Shown here piece after piece: positions 45,185-58,516 of a DNA stretch of 64,000 nucleotides (position 1 is the stretch's first letter; each line of letters opens with the position of its first letter). Source of the DNA: Sesbania bispinosa. Lineage: Eukaryota; Streptophyta; Magnoliopsida; Fabales; Fabaceae. Below the pieces are notes generated by a model. That model searched no databases. It had not been told where the DNA came from and was given only the letters and a program-made list of their open reading frames with translations. Made by a program: the position numbers and the translations under genes. Location: assembly GCA_026901365.1 (NCBI GenBank), contig QLOH01000026.1, forward strand, positions 2,294,001 through 2,358,000, written 5' to 3'.

Positions 45185-45324
45185 AAAACAAAACAAAAGT
45201 TACACAAAATACAACATGTTCAACATAATACAACTTCACAAAACCGTTCATTTATTGGTTAGTCAATAAAGGACATGAATATCGTCTCTCACTAAAGAGC
45301 ACCATAGCAATCACCTATAAATTA

Positions 45325-46797
45325 ATATAAACCCAATAATAGAATTGTATCACATATTATGAAAATCATTGAAGATAAAACCAAATTAGTACATGAGTTA
45401 CAGTACAATAAAAATAAACTCGATCAAATTCAATTGGAATTAGCACCTAAGTACTCTCCCTGTCTCCCTACAATATTACCCTTTGATAGGTGAGCTATAT
45501 CTTCACATGACAATCATTAACAGCCTAGTTTTTTTAGAAGAAACGACAAGATAGCTTATTAGGTTATATGAGAATAGTTTAAATTAAGTAAAAAAAAATG
45601 TTATTACATACACTATTTATACCCATGCTATGCTCAGATATTATTTAAGAAAAATTAAGTTATTTAATTTTATTTATTTTATTTTTAGAACAAAATTTTA
45701 ACCCAATTTATCATTTGATATGTGTGTCATTGTTTAAATATAAAATATTAGCATTATAGTTTTTTAGGATTGTAAATATGTTTTTGAAAATATAATGATT
45801 TTAGAATTAGTCTTTTAATTTTTTTTCATTTTTAGTTCTTTCATTTAATAAAATAACGTGTTTTTAGTTTTTCATCAGACACCAATGTGTATTAGGGACT
45901 AAGAGTTAATGATTTTTATATATTTAAGAATTCAAATGAAAAATAAATACGAATTAATTTCATAAAACATCATATGTACATAAAAAAAAAATTTGAGCTA
46001 TTTCTTTAATATGCAAATTTTTAAATAATGGTAAAGACAAATTAAATTGAAGAAAACATTCTTTATTATATTTTCATTTTTATTTATTCAATTTCTAACT
46101 AGTCTAAAGAAAATCATTGTTATTTTTCTTTCATATTTTTTAATTTTTTTATTGTATTTGAGCACAAAATATTACCATTGTAATTTTTTAATCGATAAAA
46201 TTTTAAATAATATTTAAAAATCAAACTGGAGATTTTTTTTTTTTATATTTTTATTTTATAATCACCTCATCTATTTTTATTTTTTTTTGGAGTTTGTTTT
46301 TTATGAGTGAAGTTTTATCTTAAAATTGTAATTAAAATAAAGAAAACTAATTTTTCTATATATCATTTTTCATAATTTTATTTATTTTGTTCTATTTAGA
46401 CAATTTAAATAAACATCAAATCAGAAATAAGAATGAAAAGGGACATAGCTGATTAAGTGAACAGGGGATGCACAGTGGAGTGGAGGGGCCTGGAAGTGTA
46501 TATGTACGAAGAATTACATATTTAGCCATTGTCCTTTTCAAAATTGAACAGTTACGCCTCCTTTATCTATGACATGTCTTAATATATAACCGTCCACAAT
46601 AATCTTAATAATGCCATTTGACAATAAATAAGTTAAGTAGGGGCTACATGCATATTGTTGGATCCCCTACCCTATATACAAATTAAGGTGCACCACCACT
46701 GCTTCATGCATATGCATTGCATCTATATATACAAGCTTCTCCCTTGTGGTGGTTACAAGAATTAATAAATATATTAAGCAGTTCAGTTCAATCATCA
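45325..46797. other. AT-rich spacer and ALMT gene 1 promoter region
   Basis: No gene or repeat recognised beyond T-rich and A-rich runs. The last few hundred bases should include the promoter of the first ALMT gene. Confidence 0.45.
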
Positions 46798-47349
46798 ATG
46801 GCAGAAATTAACAAAAGGTTAGGCCATTTGAAATATATGTGTGTTAAGGTGAAAAGATTTCCTGGTAAGGCGTGGGGGGCAGCATGGGAAATGGGGAAAG
46901 AGGATCCAAGAAGGGTGCTCCATTCTTTCAAAGTTGGTTTGGCTTTGACACTCGTTTCTTTGCTTTATCTAATCAAGCCTTTGTTCAATGGGATTGGCCA
47001 AAATGCTATGGTCTGCTGTCCTCACTGTTGTTGTGGTCATGGAGTTTACTGTGGGTACGTATGTGACATTAATTATATAGTATATTGTTAATTTTAATTA
47101 AGATATACTTATAATATCATGTACATATATATAGATATTGATCGAGGAGTAATTAATCCCTAGCTATTCCCTTCCTTTTAATGTATATATTATTATTATT
47201 GCAGGGGCAACATTAGGCAAAGGACTAAACAGAGGGTTGGGAACTCTGTTAGCAGGTTCTTTGGCATTTTTAGTTGAATATGTTGCAGATATTCCTGGTA
47301 ATATTTTTCGAGCTGTTTTCATCGGTGCTACAGTTTTTATTTTGGGTAA

Positions 47350-47389
<40 letters not shown>

Positions 47390-50300
47390 TATAAGCTAGC
47401 TAGCACTTCAACTTCATGAAATATTAATTAATTAATCTAGTTTTCTATAGTTGAATCTTGAACTTTGCTTTCTTCCTGATGATATATATCCATCTGAGCT
47501 ATAAAAGTGTCTGCCTGTTGCAATTATAAGGAGAGAGACACATATTGATTTGAATAACTTTACATATAAACATTTCCAATCATATATATACTATATGGCA
47601 AATATATCAGAAAAACTACACTTTCTTTCATATGGTTTATCAAACCCACATGTTCCAACGACACTATGGCATATAATCGATGTCATTGGCCATTGTGCAT
47701 GGAAGAATAAATAAAAAAGGAATTATACTCTTGCGTGATGATATTCAAGATAGCATGAGGGATTGAGGGCCAAAAACCCAACAACTTAACCAACCCTAAA
47801 ATTAGTACAAATTCATATTTTTCAACATCCCTATTATCAGTCTAAATAGATTAAACCGCTCATCATGGAACTAACTCCTAAGACTTAACCTATATTAGAT
47901 TTCACCGGACAAAATTAAATAAATTAAATGAAGACTTCATGTCATAAAAAAATCATAATTTCTTGAGTCGTCTACTTATATAAATAAATATAAATAATAT
48001 AATAATATTTTTATTATTTTTATTATTATATTAGGTTTTTATTATAATGTCTTAAAATTATACATTTATTGATTTATTTTATCTTATATTGAAGGCTTTG
48101 CCTATAATCCTATTTAAAGATGTGTTTATACTAAAAAATCTTATTATAAAATATATTTTAAATAGGCTTTTAGATTAGGTTAGACTTTTTAAAAGGTAAA
48201 TCAAATTATAAAATAAACTCTATATAAGATAAATAGGCTTAGAAAACCCGACTCAACCTAACATATTTTCACCTGGATTTGGATTCTCTCATGTTAAAAT
48301 TATACATGACTATGTCATATGAAAATTGTGTCTATTGTGAGTATTTATGAACAGGGAAATAGACATAAAATTTTTCAGATGACATGGTCACATGATCTCA
48401 TGGTCATGTTGCTAATTCATTTCCACCCCTATTGTTATTATGTGAATTAAAGATAACTTTTTCTTTTTATTGAACATTAATAAAAAATAAAAATGGCAAC
48501 AAGTTAAAATAAGCAAACAATTAGCAATAAAATCAGGTAAACCAATGGAAATCTAAACAAAATACCAATAAAAGGGCATTATTAGTGAAAGAAAGGAAAC
48601 TAACTCTTGTTAAATAAAAAATAATTAATCAAAGTATTTTTTTCAACTTTCTTATTATCTTTAGTTTAACAAGTTATCGGTTGAAAAAATCACTTAAGGG
48701 TTTATTAATTTGATAAACTATTTTCCTTTTATTTCTTATATATGAATTTAATGAGTATGCATAATTCTTATATATTATTGAGTATGCACAATGATATGTA
48801 TTATATCATTTATGAAATTTAATAATAAATGAAATGTCATATTAATTAACAATGTAATAATACATTATTGAAAGATAGTATAATTTTTTTTACTCTAACA
48901 GTGCATATCAATTAAATTAATTTTTTATTTCTACTTATAATTATAAAATAACATATTATATATACTTTTTTTTTTCAAATATTAGTTAAAAAATGGTGAC
49001 GTAAGTTTTTATTTCTTTATCACAATTTTTATATAATTTTTTTTTAAAAAACTAAATTTTAAAAGAATAGAAATTTTATAATTATTAATAATAATTAAAA
49101 AATCTCGATAAAAACAAATAAATCCTTAAAACTAAATAAGTATTTAAATATCAGACTCAAAATATAAAAAAGAAACCAATGTTAACCCGCTAATAAAAGA
49201 AACCTTGCTCACAAATAAAAAAACTGTATATTATATTATTCTATTATTATAAAAGCTAAAAATACATCTTGACAGCAGTTTGATTTTTGGCAGTGTGTAG
49301 GAAAAAAACTTTATTAGGAAAGGTAAAACCCATTTTCATAATCTCTACGCTTCGAAAGAGATTATTGCCACCGCATAACATAAGTTTCTTTTTATGAGTT
49401 AGGACAACTCCAACAGAAGTTGACAATCAATAGAGATACACTGCTCAATTTTTTTTGTTAAAGAGCTATTATAAATTAAAGCTTTAATTAGCAATTGAAA
49501 TGATTCACAGTATTTCCATCACAAAAACAGAAAAAATAAAAAAAATCAGTTCTAAAAAACATTTTAAAGTAATTTTAAAATTTTAGTTTTTAAAAACAAA
49601 AACAAACAATTACACTTTTTAAAAACTATTTGTAGTTTTCAATTTTTATTTTTAAAAACAGAAGAAACATTTTTAATAATGGTAAATAAACAGACCCTTA
49701 ATTTCTCCTTCTTTAATTAATTGGGTGTTTTAATCTTAACCCTGTAATTCAATCTTATGATTGAGAGTTATTCTTATCATCTCATATAAAAAATCTATCT
49801 CATGTGATATGATCCATTTAAAAGATTTATCTTTGAAGTTAATACATGTTAAATTAAAGAATATGATATAGTCAATTTATCCTAATGGAATAAAGCTTAT
49901 AAAACATTTTTATTGTTGTTGTTGAGTATATAAAATATGAAAAATACAATAAATATTAAAAAATTAATTTAGGCCCTGTTCGGAGTTGGTGTGAATTTTT
50001 AATTTTTTGTTTTTTAAAAATTTTAAATCAAGCTTTTACAATTCAAAACAAAAAATTAAAAACTTATTTTTGTGGTTTTCAAAACAATCATTTTGAAAAT
50101 CACAAAAAGGTTTTCAATTTTGGGTTTTGAATTTTAAAAACTTGATTAAAATTTTTAAAAACCAAAATTTGAACCTCGCAAGTCGCAACCACCCCGAACG
50201 GGGCATTAACATAATTAACATTGATGGTCAGTTTTATAAAAATACATAAATCATAACTCTAATTGTAAAATATTAGTCAAAACAATATTAAAAATCTATA

Positions 50301-52904
50301 TATAATAAATAGTAATTATATTTGTACACACGTTATAATTTAGCTTAATTTATAGTTGAATTGGTTTTCATAATCTAAATAAATATTAACTCAGTCTAAT
50401 AAAAATTGGTTTTTATAAAAAATTATGAAAATAAATCATATGAATTAAGACGTGTCATTATTTATGTCTATTAATTGATATGATTTGTCAAAAATTTATA
50501 TTTATGAGAATTTTTTATCTGATAACAAAAAATTATGTAATTAACTGAATTTAAACAATAGTATTTAAGAAAATAAAAACTATATAAAATTAGTATGGTG
50601 AGGTGTTTGATGTAGAAAAAGTCACTTAATGCACAAGATTTATTTACTTTATGTATTTATTTTTGTATTGATTCGTAACATTTATTATTTTGTCCCAGAC
50701 AAGATTTCAATAATTTGAAGGGTGTTGGACAAACTACCTGAAATAAAGATAGCTTCTTGCTTCCATGGTTTTTTTTATGGTGAATAAATCAAAAGAATCT
50801 GTTTGTAGCAATTTTAGGGAGAGACAGAATTGAATGCATAACTTCAGCCTAAAATATAAACCTATAAGCTCTAATAGAACTCTCACATTTATTTCAAAAT
50901 TGATAATTTTTTATGTCAATTCATGTGTCGTACTTTTTAAATGATAAAAATTTTAAAAAAATTCTTCTTATTATAAAATATTTATTTAACGTTATTTTTA
51001 TACATGAGTTAAATTTCTCTTTATTCTTTAAATTTTTAAATACACTGATTAATTAAAGAACACATTGATAATTAGTCTAGCTATATTTCAGTTTCTACTA
51101 AACACATTCTGAGGAGGGGTGAGAAGTCTTAATTGTGAGTAAGTCTTGAAACAGGATTGTGAGTTGTGACTGCTAATAGGGATACCAGTTGTTAAAAAAA
51201 AAAAAAAGTATTGAACTTCTAATAAGTTTTGTGTGGTAATGTTTTTTGCTGAGGTTTTGGTACACAAACTTTTGGTTGGCAGGAACCGTAACTACTTATG
51301 TGAGGTTCATCCCCTCTATCAAGAAGAATTATGACTATGGTGTGTGATGTTTCTCTTGACTTTTAATTTGATAACCGTATCAAGTTACCGCGTTGATAAT
51401 GTATGGAGCATTGCAAAAGATCGCATCGCCACCATTGCCCTCGGTGGTGGCATATGTCTTATCATGAGTATATTTTGTATTTCCAAACTGGTCAGGGGAA
51501 GATCTCCACAATTCCACCATTTCAAAGCTTGAAGGCCTAGCCAACTCAATAGAAGGTACTAGTAAACGTAACTAACTTTATTAGCATAGAATTCTAGTAT
51601 GTAATATCATACATTAATTATATAAATATATAAAGATTAATTAATTAATTAATGTAGTTTCTATTCTACTTGTCTTGGTGGTCAATATCAATATTGATGG
51701 TCGAAACAATTAATGATGCAGCTTGCGTCATGAAATATTTTCATGATTCTGAAAATCAATCAGAAGATGATCCATCTGAGGTTCTCATTTACAAAGGTTA
51801 CAAGGCTGTTTTAGACTCCAAGCTGGGTGATGAAGCACTGGTAATTAAACACTTCCAAAATTAATTAATTAGTGCTTTATGGCAGCAATCTTATTATGTA
51901 ATTAAACAGGCATTACAAGCAAGCTGGGAGCCAAGATGCTCAAGATATTGGCACACTATCCCATGGCGGCAATATGTTAGAGTTTGGAGCTGCTCTTCGC
52001 CATTTTAGTTACTCTGTTTGGTAGCACTACATGGATGTTTGGCTGTCTGAAATTCAGGTACTACTGTAACTCAACCAGCCAACTAGTTTATTACAAAAAG
52101 AAAAAATACACTTAAAAAATGGCGAGATAAAAAGTGCATTTCTGATTGAGATTAAAACCGGTGAAACTCAAGTTTAGATTCTCCAACACAATATTTTTTA
52201 GCATTGGAAACGTAACTTTCTTATTTTATGCTTATTTTCATAATCTGTTGATATATATGGCTTCACCTTTTGATTAATTAAGACACCAAGGTCGATTCGA
52301 GCCCTATACAAGACTCTTTGCATCAGACTTACAGAAGAAGTGTCAAAAGTACTAAGGGAACTAGCCAACAGCATAAGGAAACAAACGTCAATTCTCCCCT
52401 CAAGCACTATCTGATAATCTCAATGAAGCTTTACTAAACCTTAACAGTCACTTGAAATCCCAACCTCACCAACTCTTCCTAGGCTCAATGAATGATCGAA
52501 CTGCTCAAACAGTTGCACAATCTGAGCAAAAGCATGAAGAAGACTCTAGAATCTTAACATCAAGTGTTAAATGTGATTCTTCTAATTTGACAGTTGAATG
52601 TAAGACCAAAGAGAGTTCTGGTGAACTGTCAATGGAAGGACAAAAGAAAGCTTTAAGGCCATTGCTAAGCAAGCTTGCTACCACTAGCCTTGAGTTCTCA
52701 GAAGCACTGCCTTTTGCTGCTTTCACTTCCATGCTTGTGGAGATGGTGGCAAAGCTGGATCATGTTATAGATGCAGTGGAAGACTTGGGGAAATTGGCAT
52801 GTTTTAGAGAGTTCAGAGATGATGATGTTGAGATTTTTGTGACTTGTGAGAGACCTAAAACCAATATATTTCACAATGACTTGCCTTCTTATGGATTTGA
52901 GTAA
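46798..52904 (+). CDS. Aluminium-activated malate transporter (ALMT) gene 1, frame disrupted
   Basis: ALMT family anion channel of plasma membrane or vacuole, carrying malate and other anions. Exons 46798-47054, 47205-47345, 51283-51555, 51722-51840, 51910-52057, 52283-52904. The start MAEINKRLGH leads into VKRFPGKAW and HSFKVGLALTLVSLLYL, the first membrane span; exon 2 supplies GATLGKGLNRGLGTLLAGSL; exon 3 SSYRVDNVW and SKLEGLANSIEG; exon 5 the WEP motif (QASWEPR) of the hydrophilic half. The C-terminal 150 residues are open. Breaks: two bases missing at 47010, one missing near 51345, one extra near 51473, extra bases near 51984, 52016 and 52043, and small indels in the start of exon 6. Intron 2 is 3.9 kb and contains a MITE. 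Tandem paralogue of the gene at 55736. Confidence 0.8.
47347..47396. repeat. (TA)n microsatellite in ALMT gene 1 intron 2
   Basis: About 22 TA units with minor interruptions, starting just after the exon 2 donor. Confidence 0.9.
47400..51282. other. ALMT gene 1 intron 2, AT-rich
   Basis: 3.9 kb without coding exons. Contains a MITE at 49972-50205 and poly-A/T-rich fold-back stretches near 49540-49690. Long compared with the corresponding intron of gene 2 (about 340 bp). Confidence 0.6.
49972..50205. mobile_element. Tourist-like MITE in ALMT gene 1 intron 2
   Basis: Inverted ends GGCCCTGTTCGGAGTTGG and ACCACCCCGAACGGGGCA, flanked by TTA on both sides (49969-49971 and 50206-50208). 234 bp; the interior is a near-palindromic AT-rich fold-back. 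Confidence 0.85.
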
Positions 52905-53353
52905 TTAATTAGTAGACTCCACTGGAATTATGGGATGGGAGTATATTCTCCCTCAGTTGTTGTTATTTATCATTCCACAAGCAGAGTGTGTATGTGTGTG
53001 TTTGTGTTTGGAAAAGGTAATGAATGACATAAAGACAGACAGAATAAAAGTTTGACAACACAAGTAAGCTTGTTTTCAATTAAATTCTTAGTCCTCTTTT
53101 GGTGTGATACATTCACTTTCCACTGCAAAAGCCTTTTAATTTGCCTATCTTGATGCAATGTGTTTCAAAGTTCAAACAAATTTAGAAATTATGTGAACAA
53201 GCTATTTTGATCCATTAGGTATTTATTCCATACAATGAATTTCTGGAGATGCATCTTTTAATGCCTCCAAAACTTCAGGTTCACACTCCAATGCTTTCAT
53301 CTCAGCTTTCATATTCATTTCCTCAGCCAAACAGTTTTCTAGATATAATCAAG

Positions 53354-53490
53354 GTATCAGCAATTTCACACCCCAATCATCGCAGGGTGCGGTTGGATCT
53401 CATCTTGTCTAAAGGATGGTTCTCAACATGACACTGCATAAATCATTATCTAATGCTACCTAACTGTGATTTCACTTTGTTAATGCTAAT
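53354..53490 (+). repeat. Intergenic direct repeat, copy 1
   Basis: Shares ATTTCACACCCCAATCAT and TCTTGTCTAAAGGATGGTTC with copy 2 at 54690-54825; about 85-90 percent identical. Confidence 0.75.
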
Positions 53491-54689
53491 CTAGTCAGTC
53501 CCCCAACAAAAACCTTATGAAATTGTCTTTTAGTATTTCATCTTTCTAGAAATAATAACATGACCAAGCCTATCACCACAAACAAAAGAAAGTTATGAAG
53601 AGTTCTTGTTGGTGAGATTGGGATGAGAAACCCACTTTCAATCTATTATAATATTTATAGGATGCAGAGTTATCACCTCACTACTACTACAACCACCTAT
53701 TCTTATTTTTATCGCATCAACAAAAATCATATGTCTCCTCAATATTCTGTTTGTCTCCTTATAATCCATTGAAACTTTCTCTTTCTCTTCTATCAACCGT
53801 TACTTGATTTTTTTCTCAAATTAATGGTAGTTGACTGTTACATTTACTACCCAACATGATGAGTAACTCATTTATTATGCTACCAACAGTTCACAATTTT
53901 TTGGTTATTTCAACCCCATCCAACTATTTACTTCACCCAAAACGGAGTCACGATTATAACCATTATAGATCCTTCTTCCAAAAGCCTTTGCCATAAAAGA
54001 TAATCTTCTCCAAAACCTCCATCTTTATGCCAACAATTCACATTCGTTCTAACCTTCATAGTAACGAGTGACTTTGTGTCTCTTTAATTTACAGTTGAGT
54101 ATAATTAATTCTAGAAATCAATGGTTGATATGAGTGATGCATATTTTACACAATATATGGACGGAAGTGATTTAAAATCAATTCCATGAAACCGTGATTT
54201 TGTATCGTGAAAACGCAAAACCAAATAGACTACTTACCATCTCGCTCTCTGTCGTCATCTCATGGGCAAAGCTACTTGAGGATTAAAGGAGGTCATGGCT
54301 CCCCTAAATTTTACTTTTTTTAAAAAAATTTTATAATATATATGTTGGATAAATTTTTATGTAAAAATTAAAATTATTGATAAATTAACTTATTGAATTA
54401 GAAATATTTAGTTTAAATAATTGATTAATATAAAATGACATAAAATAATATATTTACAAAAGTTTATAATGTAAATTCCATTTTATTTTCTAGTACAATA
54501 TATAATGTTAAGTAATTATAATTTTATATTTTATAACTTTTAAATCTCATTAATTTTTTAGTAATAAAATATTTTATTAAAAATTAAAATAAATTGTGAG
54601 ATAATTAAAATAAATAATAAATAAAATAATTCATTGAATTTTTAAATTATATATATATATATAAACACTTATCTTAATTCGTTATATCA

Positions 54690-54825
54690 CGTTATCAGAA
54701 ATTTCACACCCCAATCATGGCAGGGTGCTGTTGGATCTGATCTTGTCTAAAGGATGGTTCTCAACATGACACAACCCAACCATCATCTAATGCTACCTAA
54801 CTGTGATTTCATTTTTGCTAATCAT
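54690..54825 (+). repeat. Intergenic direct repeat, copy 2
   Basis: Copy of 53354-53490, 1.34 kb downstream. Together with the tandem ALMT genes it suggests a local duplication of 3' flanking sequence. Confidence 0.75.
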
Positions 54826-55735
54826 CCCTTTGTGTATTTCATCAAACAACATCTAATTGGCTCCACTTTCTTTCGTTCGTTTTCTGTGAAATGTAACTCA
54901 ATCCAAATAGCATTGCTCTTTCTCTAAATGCTTTTTTGTAGTGGCTATGGGTCATATAACTATGGTAAATTTGTCAATAAATCATGTTTTTTTTAGTGGA
55001 GACTATTATACATTATCAGTGTAAAAAAATTAAAATATCATTCAATGACATATTGTCACGTCATTTAATAAATATAACACTTCATGTGTTTTTAAATTTA
55101 TTAAATTATGTGACAACAAATTATTGAATAATAACAAAATTTTTTTATACCGACAGTATATACTTATTAAATTCTTACTTTTATATTTTAAGATGCAAAT
55201 TCTATATGATATTTTTATTCTTAGAGTTGATAAAATATTAAGTTTGGGATCTATCCCCTTCTTCACCTCACCTACGCCTTTGTCCTTAACCAATTTAGCA
55301 CCATGCCCGCTATGCAGCCTAGGTTAGTGTAGACATTGCTATTTAACAATAAACAAGTAACGCACACAATAAAATGAGCCACAAGACACAACATATGTAC
55401 CTATAAGAATGATCAGTCTGTCACTTGTACAATGGAAAACAAAAGTGCCATTTTCATATGAAATAAGCATCTGGTCACCTCCTTCACCAATATGATAACA
55501 ACCAGTTTTAGTTAAGGTTAGTTTCTTCACTGAACATTGAATCTAAGCACCTTTGATAGCTACGTGTATCTATTCTAAACACCGTGGATCGCACTAGCGA
55601 AAAGGCTGGAACTATCTGTATCTATTTTAAAATTAAATTATTAGTATCCAATCCATAATACTCGTTCGTTCCTTGTCACCTTTTAAGCTAAAAAAACGTA
55701 TGATTCATAACTGAAATTCTGGCATGAAAGTTTCA

Positions 55736-58516
55736 ATGGCTGAAACCGATAACAGTAACAGAAGCTCAAGCCATTGGAAATCTATTTATACTTTATTGAT
55801 CAAGTGAAAAGATTTCCTGGTTTGGCAAAGAGAACAATATGGAAGGTTGGCAAAGAGGATCCGAGAAGGGTGGTTCATTCTTTCAAAGTTGGTTTGGCTC
55901 TGACACTAGTTTCTTTGCTCTATCTAACGGAGCCATTGTTCAAGGGTATAGGGAACAATGCTATGTGGGCTGTCATGACTGTGGTTGTGGTCATGGAGTT
56001 TACTGTAGGTAGGTACCCTATTCTATTCTCACTCAGATTTTGTAACATCCTAATGTGTAGATAGATAGCTATTGAAGGATCCTCTTATGCAGGGGCAACA
56101 TTATGCAAAGGACTCAATAGAGGATTTGGGACTGTGTTAGCAGGATTATTGGCATTTTTATTGAGTATGTTGCAGATGCCACTGGCCAGATTTTTCAAGC
56201 AGTTTTCATTGGAGCTGCAGTTTTTCTTTTAGGTAAGCATCTTCTATAGGTTTCTTCTGTAAGGATTAAATTGTGCTGTTTTTTTTTGCCCTGCCTCACT
56301 TATCAATGCAGTGACACAAAAAAGTATCTGTTTGTTGAAATTTTAAGAGAAACTTCAATTGATTTTGTTAAACTTGAGACTATCATATAAAATACAAATA
56401 TTTAGAATCATATGTCAGAAGATACAAACCACACTTCCTTGAATTGGCCATTAAACCTGTTGTTCAACGGTCCTAATCTTTGGCCTATGCTTGTAATTTT
56501 AATTATTGAATGTAAAGAACTTCAAGTCAAGTGTTTTTCTGAGCCATTACTTCACATTTGGTTGGCAGGAGCTGCAGCTACTTATGTCAGGTTCATCCCC
56601 TATATAAGAAGAATTTTGACTATGGTGTTCTGATATTCCTCTTGACCTTTAATTTGATAACTGTATCAAGTTACCGTGTTGATAATGTCTGGAACATTGC
56701 AAAAGAGCGAATCTCTAACATTGCCATAGGCTGTGGTCTATGTCTTTTAATGTGCCTATTGGTATTTCCAAACTGGTCAGGGGAAGACCTCCACAACTCC
56801 ACCATATCAAAGCTGGAAGGCTTAGCCAACTCTATAGAAGGTAAGATCAACTTTAAGATAGAATTCCCGGTCACTACTTTAAGAAGAAAAGCACTAAAGT
56901 TTGGAAAAACAAAGAACTGCTGAAGAGTTACTACAAATATTATTTAACATGAAAATTGTTGATCTATATAATTGATGGTCAAAAGAATCATGCAGTTTCT
57001 GTCATGGAATATTTTTATGATTCTGAAAAACGAGCAAGTCAAGATGATCCATCTGAGGATTCCATTTATGATGGTTACAAGGCTGTTTTAGACTCCAAAG
57101 CTAAAGATGAAACACTGGTAACTCAGTGCTCCTTTCTTTTAAAGTAAAACATATCATAAATTAGTTCTTTATGACAGAAGAACTTATATGGAATGCTGTG
57201 TGGAATTAAACAGGCTTTACAAGCAAGCTGGGAGCCAAGATACTCAAGATATTGCCACAGAGTCCCATGGCAGCAATATGTAAAGGTGGGAGCTGCTCTT
57301 CGCCATTTTAGTTACACTGTTGTAGCACTGCATGGATGTCTGCAGTCTGAAATTCAGGTAGTTAAATCAACTATTTTAGAAAAAAATTAAACTTAAGCCA
57401 AAAGAAACTATTCTTGTTATAAGAAGGAACTAAATGTGTTGTGCTTTCTGATGATTTAAATTTTCAACAGAAAAATAAAATGTAATAAAAAAGATTATCA
57501 TTCTCTCAAAAATTTTAACAAACTGGAAATATCCAAAACCTTGTTTGAAGCATATATCAGATCTTAATCTTATTGTTGTGACCTTTCATTTAGTTCCAAG
57601 TCATACATGTGGTTATCTGCCAACCATTGAGCTCCTAGATTATCTGTCAATCTATCATGTTATTGATAGCACATGGATCACAATCACTTGAAATATCAAT
57701 GATTGATCACGTGCAGGGATCTGAATGATATTCATTATTCAAGACTGTTTTGTCTAGAAATTTAAAATTAAATAGTCTACTATTTCTTTTGGCTGGCAAT
57801 GGCATCCTTGCAATTATTGACATAATTTTCCATCTGATGCTTATTGATTGTCATAATTTGATGATATATGCCTTTTAACTTATTTATTATTTGATATTTG
57901 ATTCTGAAGACACCAAGGTCAATTCGTGCCCTATACAAAGACTCTGCATAAGACTTGCACAAGAAGTGTCAAAAGTACTAAGGGAACTAGCCAGCAGCAT
58001 AAGGAACAAACGTCAATTCTCCCTCAGATACTCTCTTATAATCTCAATGAAGCTTTAAGAGACCTTGACAATGCCTTGAAATCCCAACCCCAACTTCTAC
58101 TAGGCTCGAGGAATGGTCCAGCTCAAGCAATTTTGCATCTGAGCAGAAGTTGAAGAAGACACTAGAGCCTCATTGTGGAGTGTTAAAAATGATTCCAGTG
58201 GCCCTCTTGAATGTAAATCTAAAGAGCACTCCCGGGAACAATCAAAAGAAGGACAAGTACACAAGGTTTTAAGGCCACAACTGAGTAAGACTGCGATCAC
58301 TAGCCTTGAGTTCTCAGAAGCACTGCCTTTTGCTGCCTTCACTTCTGCTTGTGGAGATGGTTGCACAAATAGATCATGTATGGATGAAGTGAAGAATTGG
58401 GCAGAATGGCGCATTTAGAGAGTTCAGAGATGATGCAGATTGTTGTGACTTGTGAGAGGCAAAAAATGAATATAGCTGAGAATGACTTGCCTTCTTATGG
58501 AGGAGAGAGTAGTTAG
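55736..58516 (+). CDS. Aluminium-activated malate transporter (ALMT) gene 2, frame disrupted
   Basis: Tandem paralogue of the gene at 46798 with the same six-exon layout: 55736-56008, 56093-56232, 56569-56840, 56996-57117, 57214-57357, 57910-58516. Conserved stretches include VKRFPGLAKRTIWKVGKEDP, NAMWAVMTVVVVMEFTVG, SSYRVDNVWNIAKER, GLCLLMCLLVFPNWSGEDLH and QASWEPRYSRYCHRVPWQQY, the WEP motif. ATG 55736 (or 55724) is out of frame with FIDQVKRFPG by one missing base; ATG 55774 is in frame but would give an unusually short N-terminus. Other breaks: one base missing near 56160, 56606 and 57945, one C near 58024, and small changes after 58110. Exon 5 is intact and closer to the family consensus than gene 1. 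Confidence 0.8.

Larger units (their letters stand above)
43990..45315. mobile_element. Mutator-like element (non-autonomous, captured LTR piece)
   Basis: Perfect 9-bp target duplication TATAAATTA on both sides (43981-43989 and 45316-45324), and terminal inverted repeats of about 90 bp, about 80 percent identical, starting GGTGATTGCTA and ending TAGCAATCACC. The 1326-bp element has no transposase. Its GC-richer interior (about 44440-45190) carries a piece of an LTR retrotransposon: an LTR 3' end, a primer-binding site at 44826 and about 270 bp beyond. So it behaves like a Pack-MULE that captured retrotransposon rather than gene sequence. Confidence 0.9.
52905..55735. other. Intergenic between the ALMT genes
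   Basis: No gene supported. Contains a diverged direct repeat (53354-53490 and 54690-54825) and AT-rich stretches such as a (TA)n run near 54645-54662. Confidence 0.5.

Noticed and set aside
44825..45228. Pro/Leu/Ala-rich open frames on both strands
   Set aside because: They fall inside the captured LTR/leader piece of the Mutator-like element; composition reflects local GC content, no gag motif is recognisable.
47164..47406. 80-residue minus-strand frame with Tyr-Ile repeat
   Set aside because: Produced by the (TA)n microsatellite antisense to ALMT gene 1 exon 2.
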